Below are positions 12,375-22,795 of a DNA stretch of 64,000 bases, in pieces. Origin of the DNA: Adenophora triphylla var. japonica (taxonomy: Eukaryota; Streptophyta; Magnoliopsida; Asterales; Campanulaceae); the NCBI GenBank assembly GCA_022495995.1, contig JAFEMH010001491.1, positions 402,309 through 466,308 on the forward strand. The letters run 5' to 3'. The translations under genes and the position numbers were made by a program. The notes under the pieces are model-generated. The model was given only the letters and a program-made list of their open reading frames with translations. It was not told the DNA's origin and did no database searches. The first letter of the stretch is position 1. Each line of letters begins with the position of its first letter.

Positions 12375-12798
12375 TATTTACTATTATCATTAGAGTTATC
12401 AACAATTTGTATGATCAAACTTCCCAACAAATTATATTTACTATTATCTTTGGTTTACATCAGATTCGATTTTGAAGACATTATCTTTTTGTACCTTTTT
12501 ATTCGAACCACGGTTTTAATCAAATCTTGTTAACACCCAATTCATCGAATCACGATTTTAATCAAATCTTGTTAACACCCAATTCATCCTTGCTAGGGGT
12601 GTAAATGGTTCGGTTTAGCTCGGTTTGGACAAATTTAGGAGCCAAACCGCTAGTATCGGTTCGAAAAAATTTCAAACCGAGCTAAACCATAAAAAAATTC
12701 GAACCGAGCTGAGCCAAACCATCATGGTTCGGTTTGGCTCGGTTTGAACCGCGGTTTGAATTTTCGGTTCAAACCGCGGTCCAAACCGTCATTATAAT

Positions 12799-13700
12799 TG
12801 ATGACGCCAAGCTGTTCAGGGTCAGGAGCGGTTTGAGGATATCTGGCTAGGATATTTAAGTGGTTGGTTTGTACCTAGATCACAACACAAAGAAGCACCG
12901 TTAAGGTCAAAGTTGGATGTTACTCCAACTCAGGCCCTCAGGTGTGAGAGTAAGAATACTGAGATAATAAGGCTTTGAATACCTTGGAGTGTGTGTGTGT
13001 TTAGGGTTTAGAGTAATATGGCTTACTCAATTGTCTATGGAACTTACCTTGCCCAAGGGGGTAAAGACCTTCTATTTATAGGCAATGCAATGGTGCTTGT
13101 TGAGGTAAGCAATGAGATCAGCCCTAGGGGGCACTTTGGTATTTGACCAGCTACACGTGTCCGCAGCCTAATTGGTCCTGTCAGGGAGGGAACATTGACT
13201 GTCCAGGGGACATGGCTGAAAGGGACATGAGCCGTGTAGCCGGCTTAGAGTATTAAATGGAATAGTAGGCGCCTGACTGAGCCGCATTGAATGCGTGATG
13301 GGGGAGCCGACAAGTGGCCTGTCAGAGCCAGTAAGCTTAACTTGCTCGCAAGGCTTGACATTAACCGGAAGGTGTGCATGTGCCCGCGGTCAATATTGTG
13401 GCCGCAATCAAAGGTATATGACGCGAGCACGGTTGATGCGGGCACGCCTACGGCGGGCATGAGTCCTCGCGGACATTCACTCTGCGGGCACGGACCCAAC
13501 GGTCACAGGTCGTGCGGGCACGAATATAGCGATCAGGATCCTTCCGGTCTTTGATAGGATTAATTCGTGGAGGGACGCGGTCTTGACCTCAAGGGCCTAT
13601 CTGTCCGTGGTCTTCCCCCCCAGCGGTCTAGGAACTGCCACGTCACTGGTTCCTTGGACTGCATCGAGCGCGGCCCGATCCAAGTGATCCGGGCTCATCA
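12799..13700 (-). repeat. 3' LTR of the Tat element (902 bp)
   Basis: Left-hand LTR on the plus strand; it is the 3' LTR in element orientation. It begins TGATGACGCC and ends GGGCTCATCA and aligns throughout with 24805-25706. The ORFs seen inside it (for example minus strand 13245-13499) recur in the other LTR and are not proteins. Confidence 0.93.
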
Positions 13701-13712
13701 ATGGCCCCTAGC
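13701..13712 (-). other. Polypurine tract candidate
   Basis: Read on the minus strand, the bases immediately before the 3' LTR are GCTAGGGGCCAT and then TGATGAG. A short G-rich purine run next to the LTR is where plus-strand priming occurs in LTR retrotransposons. It supports the minus-strand orientation inferred from gag-pol. Confidence 0.55.
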
Positions 13713-14085
13713 TTCGAGTGTGATTATTTATGGTCTGAGCGAGGAGGTACTAGAAGCTCGGTAGGATTGGATCGTCGTTTTGGCGAGCACCAGTGTTAGC
13801 GCTTTTTGTTGTTTGTTGCTTGGCCCCATGGGCCTATGGGAACGTTCGGGAGGCACCAGTGAGTGACACGTGATCCCTTGCATGGTGTGCCTCCCTAACA
13901 AAGTGGGCCCTCGCGATGAAAAGACTGGTACGTACGGGGTACGTGTCGCTCATCCAAGGGGGGTAATAAATACAAAATTTATTTAATTTTCGAATTTTTC
14001 AAACGTTGGAGACGGTTCAGGGTCCGAGGTCGGATTTGTGGGCTAATTAATACGGGTTAATGGGTTAACCCGTATAGGTAGGCCT

Positions 14086-14093
14086 TATAAATA
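14086..14093 (+). promoter_or_regulatory. TATA box of the antisense accessory gene
   Basis: TATAAATA lies about 190 bp before the ATG at 14281 and is followed by a leader containing AGAGAGAGATTTTC. Just upstream an inverted repeat GGGTTAA/TTAACCC (about 14054-14071) is visible. Antisense genes of Tat elements are known to be expressed from their own promoter; that this box works here is inference. Confidence 0.5.
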
Positions 14094-14280
14094 CCAAACC
14101 CTTAAACCTCAAACCCTTTTTACCGTTTCCCAACCTTCAAAGAGCTTTAGAGAGAGATTTTCTTGCTGCGAAATCCGTGCTAGTGCTTCTCCGAATCCAA
14201 CCTTCAAGTTTTCCTTCGTAAGTAATTTTGGGGTGTTTCTTCTTCATCTCTTTCTATTTATCTTTTCTGGGTTTTGAACA

Positions 14281-15282
14281 ATGACCACTCGCGAATTTGG
14301 ACCCCGTCGTCCCATAGAGTTAGGAGATGGGAGCACTCCAGATCTGTTTGCCGTTTGTAAACGAACAGGGGGGATATTTAGGAAGGTAGGCCATGGGTGG
14401 CTTAGGTTATCCATTGAGTGCTTCCAATACTTCTGTGAAAAATCCCAATGGGGGCCTTTTGTCCCACCCCGGTTGTGGGAGGCCAAGGATAAAAGGGTAA
14501 AAAGGAACGGTGATGTTTTGGTGTTGGGGATACCAAGAGGGCCGAGAAATTTTGTAATGGGGTTTTGTGTGTTTCCCCCCGAGAGAGGCTCGGCTCTGAA
14601 CGCCGTTGAATTAGTGAGGAGAGCGATTCGCGTCCCCGAAGTAATTTGTGACTGGGAAAAGTGTGAACTGATGGATCCTGAACAAACCAATGATGCGCGG
14701 GCACCGGGCATGGACCTGAATGACCCTTTAGATGTTCTGCCCTTGAGGACTGTATTTTCCAATGTGGTGCCCGCGGCCCCTGGTGCTGAACCCATTGAAC
14801 TGAGTAGTAGTGAGGAGCTGGAGCCTCTGAACTTTGAGACTACTGTAGGCGGGGAGGATGAGGATGAAGTGACCTCTGCCCGCGGTGATGAAACCGGTCT
14901 CTTTGACTCGACGAGCACGGAGACCGAGGAGGATGACCGCGAGGTCGAACTTAGGAGGGCTGCGGGGACGTCTAAGAAGGCCGCTGAGACCACGAATATT
15001 GTGGATGCCTTTTCTGACCCTGACTCTGAGGAGGAGGCAGAGGTGGTGGCCCCTGCTCGAAATAAAGGCAAGAGGCCAGCAGCTGAAGTGAACCCCGGTC
15101 CTGGTCGTGGCCGCGGAAATAAGAAAGCCAAGGAAGTGGCTACCATTGATTGGGAGGAGGATATATATGAAGTATATAATGTTGATCGTAACGCCTTCCG
15201 TGTCCGCACCTCGGGGCACGTACATTTGAAGGATAAGGACAAACCGCGGCCGAGACAGAGCCGATGTCCGCGAGGACAATAG
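14281..15282 (+). pseudogene. Tat antisense accessory gene, N-terminal part
   Basis: A 333-codon frame beginning MTTREFGPRRPIELGDG, encoded opposite to gag-pol. The first 130 residues are basic/aromatic. Residues about 160-260 are very acidic (runs such as GGEDEDE and STSTETEEDD), and a basic GKRPAAEVNPGPGRGRGNKKAK patch, which could be a nuclear localisation signal, follows. The frame ends at 15282, but the neighbouring frame continues without a gap into a conserved domain, so a one-base shift near 15240-15260 is likely. It belongs to the class of extra antisense ORFs in Tat elements, often annotated as putative gypsy-type transposon protein. Molecular role is unknown. Confidence 0.6.
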
Positions 15283-15954
15283 GGCCTTGGTTTTTAATGG
15301 TGCCCAATTTGAGAACGGCCTAAGATTGCCCCTGGACCCATTCTTCTACTTTTTCTTGGAGTTCAACAGCTGCCTCCCTATGCACCTGACTCCTAATGCC
15401 ATTAGGGCCATAGTCTCCTTCATCGCGGTCCGCAGATTCCATGGCTATGAACCTACCCCCGGCCGGGCTTTATGCTTACTATCGAACCATCACCCGTAAT
15501 ATTTTGGCTCAAGGCTAGGAATTATTCTACCCGGACCTTCTCTCCTCCCTCAAACAAATTTGACCAATGGAACCAGAGGGACATCTTGGTCATTGAGTCT
15601 AGGTTTGGCTGGCCCTTCTCAAAACCCTCAAATCCAGTCCCGATGAAGGTGGCCGCTAGTAGCTACCTGCACTTTCTTCTCGTCGATACTGCGCCGTGCC
15701 TTAGAGAGATACCCGCGCCTATTTGGACAGCGGGGAGGAGCCTGTTTATAATGTGGGCTCCATAGTTGAGGATGAGCCACTCTTGATCTACTCGGGGGTG
15801 GCTCCTCGTAGGGAGGGCGCCCCTTATGCCCCTAGGGTGGAAATAGAGCCTCTGCCTCGTGACCCTGATTGGAGGGTGCACGAGCACTACCAATTCGAGG
15901 CAGATTGTAGAACCTGTATGATGGGCGCAGAATGCGATCCTCCCGAACTTATCG
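15243..15954 (+). pseudogene. Tat antisense accessory gene, conserved domain region
   Basis: Continues the accessory gene in shifted frames. The stretch around 15290-15500 reads ALVFNGAQFENGLRLPLDPF and then a TPNAIRAIVSFIAV-like block. That is the pattern I associate with the putative gypsy-type transposon domain (Pfam Transposase_28 type) found in these antisense ORFs. Frames change again near 15470, 15530 and 15720. A last block reading APYAPRVEIEPLPRDPDWRV sits at about 15810-15880. Because several breaks fall in CAG/CTG/CCGG-rich sequence, some may be consensus errors. Family assignment comes from pattern memory, not a search. Confidence 0.5.
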
Positions 15955-16041
15955 GTCTCTGATTTTTCATATAACTGATGCCCCTTTATTTTTGCTTTTG
16001 AATTTTTGAACTGCATTCTAACCATTTCTCTTTCCCTCCAG
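15955..16041 (+). other. Candidate intron in the antisense accessory gene
   Basis: GT at 15955-15956 (ATCG|GTCTCTGATTTTT) and AG at 16040-16041 after the pyrimidine-rich CTCTTTCCCTCCAG. The intervening 87 bp are T-rich, like a plant intron. The downstream exon encodes the NAAQLKAKNMKANREAAARR block. Phase across the junction cannot be confirmed because of nearby frame breaks. Confidence 0.45.
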
Positions 16042-16706
16042 AGTAGATCCCGAAGAATACAATTTTTGATGGCTCCCATGAATGCTGCTCAACTGAAGGC
16101 CAAGAACATGAAGGCCAATAGGGAGGCTGCTGCGAGGAGGCAGGCTGAGTTGGGGGGAGTCTCCACCAAAGATAAAACTATTCCTGTTGTCTCAGAAAAC
16201 CGGGGAGCCTTTGACCGCCTCCAAAACCGTTCGACTACGGGGAACCTTCCTCCACCTCCCAAGGGACCTCCCCGCCAATGCTCTCCGAGCTACTTCTCCT
16301 GGCCGCACCATTCCTTCCGGCCACCAAGTGGATTCTCGGAAGAGGAGCGACAGAGAAGGAGAGCTGGGGCAGGGACAGAGAAAGCTCCAGAAGGTCGGGG
16401 ATGCTCCTCCCCGCACCGTGACTGCTCCTGCTGCGACCTCCTCATCTTCCCCCATTGGGGGATCAATTTGCTCGGCAGCCTACCCGGTGGCCCCTCTTAC
16501 CACCCGCGAGGAGACGCTGGCAATTAGAAAAAGCCGCCGAGGTGCCCGCCGTGATCGGGGTGGACATCTACGCCCGCACCCCGCCAACGCCTCCCGTGGG
16601 GATCGGGAGTGCAGTGAACCGTTTGTATTCCCCGACTTCTACAAGAACATAGTTGTCGAGGAGAATGCCTCGGCCATGGTGGGGACATAGGCCTTGCTCG
16701 ACCGAG
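16042..16706 (+). pseudogene. Tat antisense accessory gene, middle exon
   Basis: Begins near MAPMNAAQLKAKNMKANR at 16069 and is rich in Ala/Lys/Arg, then in Pro and Ser with many basic residues. The two frames 16006-16527 and 16187-16690 overlap and together cover the exon, so at least one frameshift is present. A VFPDFYKNI-like block near 16625 comes just before the next candidate intron. No catalytic motif is visible. It is probably a low-complexity linker of the accessory protein. Confidence 0.45.
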
Positions 16707-16777
16707 GTAGATAGCGGTCGATTTCTTTGATTCCATACTTCCCTCTCGTTCTAACTTTAGTTCTCTTTTCCTCGCAG
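16707..16777 (+). other. Candidate intron in the antisense accessory gene
   Basis: GT at 16707-16708 (CGAG|GTAGATAG) and AG at 16776-16777 after TTCTCTTTTCCTCGCAG. At 71 bp and T-rich it fits a short plant intron. The exon that follows leads into the coiled-coil part of the gene. Confidence 0.5.
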
Positions 16778-17724
16778 TGAGCAATAAGGTGCCGCGGCTA
16801 AGTGGAAAGCTGCGACACTCTGACCGCTGAAGTGGATAACAAAACTTCCATTTTGGCGGCCAAACTTCGTGAGCTGGAGGAGGCTCAAGCAAGGATTGGG
16901 ACCTTGAACTCCCTTATGGAGGAAAAGGACAATGCCTTCAAACAAGGAGTCCGATCTCGAAGGACTTCTCTCGACCGCTGGCCACGGTGGAGAAGGACCT
17001 GGAGAGGGTAAGGGTCACGGGATGAGCTCCGCGGCACAAAGCCGAGTGGGAGCCCAGGAATAAGGAGCTCGCGGCCAAGCCGGGAGGCCACCAAGGTTGA
17101 TCTCTTGGCCTTGGAGAAAAAGGTGGATGAGCCGTCCGACTCACCGCTCCCCTACAAAGAGGATGGAAGCGGAGGGGAAATCTGCCCTCGACGATGTTCG
17201 CAAGGAGGCCGTGGAGGAGTACAAAACTCCCGTGAATTCAAGGATTGGCTCCTCGCCGAAAATCTGCTCAAGCACGAGGTGGGGTCCGGACACAAATTCG
17301 GAATTTTGCGGCCACGGGCAGGTTCTCTGTACAAGAGCTGGCCGTAATTGGCTCGGTTGTTGCTACCGACGAAGAATGCTTGCCCGAGCATGCATTAGTT
17401 CCCTTGTCCGAGGATGAGGTGAAGGGCTTGGAGCTGTCCGCTGTGGCCTCCCTGCCTCCTGTGGCAGAGGTGACTGCTCTTGGTCTTATTGCCGATCTGG
17501 ATGAGCTAAGGTTTGGGGAGAACCCTATTTCTCTCGGGGAAGCCCTTGCCCGCGTTCTACCAGGTGGGCCTGCCATAGGAGACCTCTTTCCTCATCGAGC
17601 AGCTCCTGCTCCAGTCTCCAACACTGAGGCCGCCCTCGATCCTATCACAGACCTTCTTGTGAACAGCTTGCCCTCTCCAACTCCTCAATCTGAAGATCCC
17701 AAGGGGCAAGCTCCAGTAGCATAG
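16778..17724 (+). pseudogene. Tat antisense accessory gene, C-terminal coiled-coil exon
   Basis: Short frames show a heptad-rich segment, KTSILAAKLRELEEAQARIG at 16841-16900, then ALEKKVDEP and an EFKDWLLAENLLKHEVGSGH block (17235-17300). An uninterrupted frame to the stop at 17724 ends SEDPKGQAPVA. A long coiled coil followed by an acidic/proline C-terminus is the usual plan for this accessory protein. At least three frame breaks lie between 16900 and 17260. Downstream sequence to about 17830 is T-rich with repeated TTTTGTAATAG, suitable for plant polyadenylation. Confidence 0.5.
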
Positions 17725-18806
17725 GTTTTTTGTTTTTTCTTTTTGTAATAGACTAGGACTTCTTTTGTAATAGTGTAGGAATTTTGTAATTGTGTTTCAG
17801 TAATAGAAGCATTTTTTCTGTAACTTATTCTCTTTAATTACTTGTCTTGTAGGCTACTTATGAGTATTTGCAATTTTTGAGTACCTTGATACTTGCATTC
17901 TTGCTTTTTCTCTAGCTTTTTTGACTTTGTAATTAAACTTTATACTCTTCCTTCGCGGACAAAAGCTTAGTAGGCCCTTTCGCCCGCATTTTTTGAGTTT
18001 TCCTAACTCTTTATTCAAAATCACTTGGATTTTTGTGAGAGTCACCTTATTCATCTTGTGATCGCTTTTGTTTGGCCTTGTGGCAAACTTTGGGGCCTTA
18101 ACCCCTTGTCTGCTTGGCTTTGTAAAAACTTTTGATCACCGTCATCCGTTTACACGTATTCCCACTTGCGAGCCGTGGTGTAAGTCAAAAGCAGCCTAAG
18201 GCAAGCTACCTTCCTAGGGCATGCAGCAGTGTGGCCGTGAAGCTATAGTCCGCGCAACAAGAGGTAGGAGCATATTTAGCATAGAGGCCCTTTAACCTAT
18301 CGGCATCTCGTATCCACTAAAAGTGGTTCACGCTTTTTGACCCTTTATTCAAAACCCCTTGGAGTTTTTGTGTGAGGGTCTTCTTCGCGATCCTGTAACG
18401 GGCTTATATGTAGGCCTTTGTCACATACAGCATACGAGTAACGGCCCTAACGAGGACTCACAAGACCGAGCGGGACAAGGGCCTTGGCCTTTGTCCTCGC
18501 CGGCATCTATATCCACTTATTCTTGGTGGTGTCACGCGGCAGTGACAGCCAGATCCTCCCCGCGATCGGAGTACCTGATCGTAATGGATCTTTGTACTCA
18601 TATAGGCCATGGACCGAATAGATCGTTGCGCATCAAGAGGGTAGGAGCTCATATGTTTGCTCCTTAACCTACCGGCATCCGCTCGCGGGCATCCACTTTA
18701 GCTTTTGAGGTCGTGGGAATAGGTTTTTGCATCAAAATATGATGAAACATGATGATAACTTCCTTTATATACGTAGTCTATACTCCTTCCAAAAATTACA
18801 AAGACT
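17725..18806. other. Spacer between convergent antisense gene and pol
   Basis: T-rich 3' flank of the antisense gene, then about 700 bp with two similar blocks. GTAGGAGC(A/T)CATAT and CCTTTAACCTATCGGCATC / CCTTAACCTACCGGCATC recur near 18261-18310 and 18631-18680, which suggests an old internal duplication. No coding region recognised; short ORFs here are not supported. Confidence 0.5.
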
Positions 18807-19947
18807 TTAAAAGAAGTATCTCTTAAGGTGGTCGCTATTCCAAGCGTGCTTAAGCTCTTCTCCTCTCTTTTGGTCGCAATATGTAGGTGCCCTCTTTGAC
18901 TATCTTTGTGACCTCATATGGACCTTCCCATTTCGGGACAAATGTTGAAACTGTGTCGGGTCCTCGACCTCTACGCTTCGAGTACCTGGCCCAACCGAAA
19001 AACTCCTCTTATTTACTCTCTTGTCATGGTGCTTCTTCGCTTCGCTTGTAGTTCACCATTTTTTCATATGCCCGCATTCTCTTTCTTCGAGATCGTCCAG
19101 TCACACCTTCTCGTTTGCCTCGCTTTGAGACTCGTCGAAGTATGTGACTCGTACGAGGGTAGGGCAACCTCAACTCGGAGCCATTGCCTCGACCCATACG
19201 TGAGCGAGAAAGGAGTTTCTCCCGTAGAATTCCTCGTAGTTGTGCGGACAACCCATAATGCGGTCCGGAGCTCGCCCAACCATCGTCCTCCTCGCCCTCC
19301 AAATTTTTCTTTAGGGCGGTCGAACTAGCTTGTTCGCGGCCTCGCCTGGCCATTTCCCCGAGGATAGGCAACTGCGGACTTACGGTGCTGCACCTTCATT
19401 CTCACACATTCAGCAGTGAATTTTGCAGAGAATTGGGTGCCATTGTCTGAAATAATTGCTCGGGGAACCCCAAATCGACAATAGATGTGATCGTGGACAA
19501 AATTGATTGTATTCTCCTGAGATAGTGGCTAAACCCTTGGCTTCCGTCCACTTGGTAAAATAATCCACGGCCACCACAAAGATACTTGATGTTTCCCTAG
19601 CAGCTTGGGAATGGTCCAATGAGATCAATCCCCACGTATCAAACGGCCACGATGGTACGACCAAAGTTTGCTCTGCTGATGGTAGTCTAGGATGTCTCGC
19701 AAATCTCTCGGCACTTATCACACTTTCTTACATACTCCCGTGCATCCCTTCTCATTGTGGGCCAAAAGAATCCTTGGAATTTGATCTTGTCTGAGAGGGT
19801 GCGAGCACCTGGATGTCCGCCACAAACTCCTTCATGGACCTCATAGAGTAAGTTGGTGACCATGTGAGTTTTAACACATCTTAGCAAAGGCTTGGTGAAT
19901 GATTGCCGAAAAAGTACCCCATCGAGGACGAGGTATTTCGCGGACAC
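18807..19947 (-). pseudogene. Integrase region of the Tat element
   Basis: Starts near 19947 with the zinc-binding module: HEGVCGGHPG and CDKC give the HHCC pattern. The catalytic core follows, recognisable from VAVDYFTKWTEA at about 19560, and then the STGETPFSLTYGS block (about 19200-19230). The C-terminal segment VPKWEGPYEV...HLKRYFF ends with a stop at 18807-18809. Integrase inserts the element cDNA into chromosomal DNA. Frameshifts separate the parts and blur the catalytic acidic residues, so the product cannot be functional as written. It is the last pol domain, as expected for Ty3/Gypsy order. Confidence 0.85.
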
Positions 19948-20181
19948 CGTTCGATGGCTCTAGCCTTTACCGGGTCCTCGGGAGGGTTTGCTTCTCGATG
20001 TAATCCTTCATTTCATCTACCCAAATTCCTTACTTGATCCTCAATATTGTTTATCCGAATCCGATCTATAGCAGTCTTTCGTGAATTCAATCTCGGCAAT
20101 CCGCTCCAACTCATCAATTTCTTGATCGGTTATTCTCTGGAGAGGAGGTCACCTCCACGTTGTCCTCTCTCATGACTTGGT

Positions 20182-20484
20182 TCAAATTTCATAGTAGGTG
20201 AAATTTTTGATGAGGGTTTTTGCAAGGCCACAAGATCGAGTTAGTACTGGGTTGATAGTATCATATTCCCCCTTAATTTGATTAACTATGAGCTGAGAGT
20301 CACTATTGATCTCTATATTCTGAACTCCCAAGTCTCTTGCCAATTCCATGCCCGCTATAATTGCCTCATACTCAGCCTGATTGTTTGATGCTTCGAATTT
20401 GAACCTCAAGGCTCTCTTAAATTTCTCCGCAGGTGCAATCGGTATGCCCGCGCCACTAATCAACTTGCTCGCTGAGCCGTCCAC
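20182..20484 (-). pseudogene. Second (archaeal-type) RNase H of the Tat element
   Basis: A 100-codon open frame beginning MDGSASKLISGAGIPI, with the acidic positions of an RNase H fold: DGSAS, NNQAEYEAIIAGMELA and INSDSQLIVNQI. This second RNase H, between the RT-linked RNase H and integrase, is a hallmark of the Tat lineage. It would degrade RNA in RNA-DNA hybrids during reverse transcription. The frame is intact over this domain but is not joined to its neighbours. DNA between here and the integrase (19948-20181) is degenerate pol linker. Confidence 0.85.
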
Positions 20485-20599
20485 GTATAGAATCCATACT
20501 TCCTCTGGACGCTCCCTTGGCCGCGTGATCTCTGTGCTCGGACTACTTGGGCCTTCTTCGCATTCTCGCCCGCTTTCTTTTTCCTGTGTCGCTGTCCGC

Positions 20600-21173
20600 C
20601 ATTTTGAATGATGATTCTACCACAAAATCTACTAAGGCCTGCGCTTTGATTGTCTTTCTCGGGGAGTAGGTGATCTGGAACTCAGTGAGTTCTATAGACC
20701 AAGCTAGCATTCTCCCCGAGGACTCTGGTTTGTGTAAAACCTTTCTAAGCGAGCCTCGCTAATACGCTTATAGGGTGTGCGTAAAAGTAGGCTCTAATTT
20801 TCGAGCGTATACAAGCAAGGCGTAAGCTAACTTCTCTATATTAAGATAACGCCCTTCTACGGCGGACAAAGGCCTTAGATACATAATAAACCGGTTTTTG
20901 GGAGTTATTCTCCTCCCTTACAAGAACAAAGCCACGCGTATCAAGAATCGCTAAAAATGTAAAAGCTCTTCCCTGCACCGGGCCGCCGAGTAGAGGTGGT
21001 CGCCCGAGGTATGTTTTGATTTCTTCAAAAGCTTGATGGCACTCGTTGCTCCATGTAAATTCATCGCCTCTCTTCCCCTTTTAGAGTTTTCAAGAAAGGG
21101 AGGCATCTCTCTCGCCGACCGCGAGATGAAGCGCCAAGTGCGGTGATGCGACCATTGAGTTTTTGGACATCCT
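20600..21173 (-). pseudogene. RT-linked RNase H and connection region of the Tat element
   Basis: Just downstream of RT in element orientation. The frame at 20951-21181 reads WRFISRSAREMPPFLENSKR and then a lysine-rich helix. That is a damaged form of the connection segment after Ty3/Gypsy RT (GRFISRS and FLE/FFK motifs). The rest of the classical RNase H lies in broken frames to about 20600. Assigned by position between RT and the second RNase H. Confidence 0.6.
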
Positions 21174-21760
21174 TCACGCAAGGTGAGGTTTCATGTCTAT
21201 CGTGGCTTGGATTTTCTCTGGATTAGCCTCTATCCTCCTCTGATTGACCATGAATCCGAGGAACTTGCCCGCCTTGACCCCAAAAGCACACTTAAGGGGG
21301 TTTAGCTTCATGTTATTGCGGCGCAAGTTTTTGAATGTTTCCTCCACGTCGAGCTCGTGGGAGTTTTCCTTAGTTTTTATAACCATATCGTCAATGTAGG
21401 CCTCAAGATTTCTGCCTAGTTGGTTTTTGAAGACCAGATTGACCATCCTTTGATATGTGGCTCCTGCATTTTTCAGCCCGAAGGGCATCATTGTGTAGCA
21501 GTAGGTTTTGCCCGCAGCGATGAAAGCTACAGAGCGGACATCCTCAGGAGCCATTTGGATCTGATGGTAGCCTGAGTATGCATCAATGAAGCTCAATACT
21601 CGTGCCCGGCTATAGAATCCACCAATTTATCAATGCGAGGAAGAGGGAAACAATCCTTGGGACATGCCTTGTTGAGATCGGTGAAATCAACACACATCCT
21701 CCATTTGCCGTTGGATTTTTTGACCATTACCACATTGGCCACCATTTGGGGTAGGAAATC
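21174..21760 (-). pseudogene. Reverse transcriptase of the Tat element
   Basis: A 140-codon frame (21174-21596) begins MSFIDAYSGYHQIQMAPED and contains the MPFGLKNAGATYQR block and the catalytic YIDDM motif at residues 67-71 (about 21398-21384), followed by LNPLKCAFGV and GFMVNQRRIEANPEK. Upstream, in another frame, WRMCVDFTDLNKACPKD is readable (about 21700-21640). These are the ordered RT motifs of Ty3/Gypsy elements. A frame break close to 21597, at the GAGTATTGAGC stretch, separates the two parts. RT copies element RNA into DNA. The preserved catalytic motif suggests the insertion is not very old. Confidence 0.93.
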
Positions 21761-22059
21761 TCCTTGATTATCCCCGCTTTAACAATTTTTCCACCTCTTC
21801 CTTGATCGCAATTTCTTTCTCCTGAGAGAAGTACCTTGATTTTTGATGAATGTTTTTGAAGGACGGGTCATCGTTTATTTTGTGGAGGATCACGTCCTCG
21901 CCGATTCCCAAAGATATCTTCCACCCTCCAAGCGAACACATCACAATTTGCCCTTAAGAATTCGATCGTGGTTCTTCTCTCCTCGCCGTGAATTTCCGTG
22001 CCGACCTTAACCGTTTGCTCGGGGAAGGGATTGATTACCACCTCCTCGAGCTCGTCGTT

Positions 22060-22790
22060 AGCCGGAGGTCGCCGATTTCACGGTTGTGCAAGGAGTCAAT
22101 AATTATGGTTGGGGGTTGACTCGAGCTCCGCCGAGTTGCCATAGAGTATATGATATCGCGGTCAATCTTCCCCTCTATTCCCGATCAATATAACCTCCTC
22201 AATAGGGGCCAACCGCTTTGATTTTCTGCTCGTCTTGAGCTCCACCTTCGTGGAATGGAAAGAAAGCATGCCAATTGGTATGGGTGCGGCGGGAGAGCAA
22301 GGGTTTTTCCTTTTTTGATTTGTCCTCGCCTTTTCCCTCTATCAATTTGTCCTCGCCCGTATGGGCGTGATGCCCGGCCTTTCTGTTCTTTCCTTTTTTC
22401 CTCCAAGTGCTCGGAGGAATCTCCCTGGCCGGTTCTTGATGGTAGCAACCCCGCCCGGGTGTTAAATTTCACCCTTTGGTGGGGGACGGACGCAACTATT
22501 CCCAATTCGGCCTCGAGCAGCTACGCCGAGAATGGCATTGTATCGGGAAGGAAGATCGACCACCATGAAAGTTATCTTGGCCGTCTTCTCGCATGGGTTT
22601 TTCCCCAATAGTTACGTCAAACACAATCGTCCCCTTTACCCTTACGGCGTGATTTGTGAAGCCCTCAAGCATGCCCGCGTATGGAAAAAGATGTGCTTCA
22701 CCTATTCTCATTCCTACCAACGTACGGTAGTAGCAGTATATCGCGGGCAGCCCTCAGATCTATCAACACTCGGCCTATGTTTGCCCGGCT
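22060..22790 (-). pseudogene. Protease and gag-pol linker region of the Tat element
   Basis: Frames at 22496-22720 and 22185-22505 carry the blocks GFTNHAVRVKGTI and VASVPHQRVKF, which flank the aspartic protease in Tat and related elements. Immediately upstream (about 22770-22730) a VLID segment marks where the protease active site should lie, but the expected Asp-Gly-Ser-like triad is not readable. Several frame breaks occur. The protease would cut the Gag-Pol polyprotein. Between 21761 and 22060 I see only degenerate pol linker. Confidence 0.6.
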
Positions 22791-22795
22791 GATTC

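Larger units (their letters stand above)
7184..12593. other. Non-satellite module, copy 1, left half (segmental duplication)
   Basis: This block aligns almost base for base with 48024-53444. It holds, in order, about 620 bp of AT-rich DNA with no recognisable gene (7184-7806), the hairpin minisatellite with its solo LTR, AT-rich DNA, a Stowaway MITE, and two 42-bp tandem repeats (12504-12545 and 12546-12587) ending just before the hAT insertion. The right half of the module continues at 26432. No coding sequence of the host was recognised. Confidence 0.93.

Noticed and set aside
13245..13554. Overlapping ORFs on both strands, also at 25172-25559
   Set aside because: Both sets are in the LTRs of the Tat element and are non-coding.
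14244..15242. 332-codon minus-strand ORF opposite the accessory gene
   Set aside because: Composition is Ser-rich and mirrors the acidic plus-strand frame; the plus strand has the promoter, conserved domain and introns.
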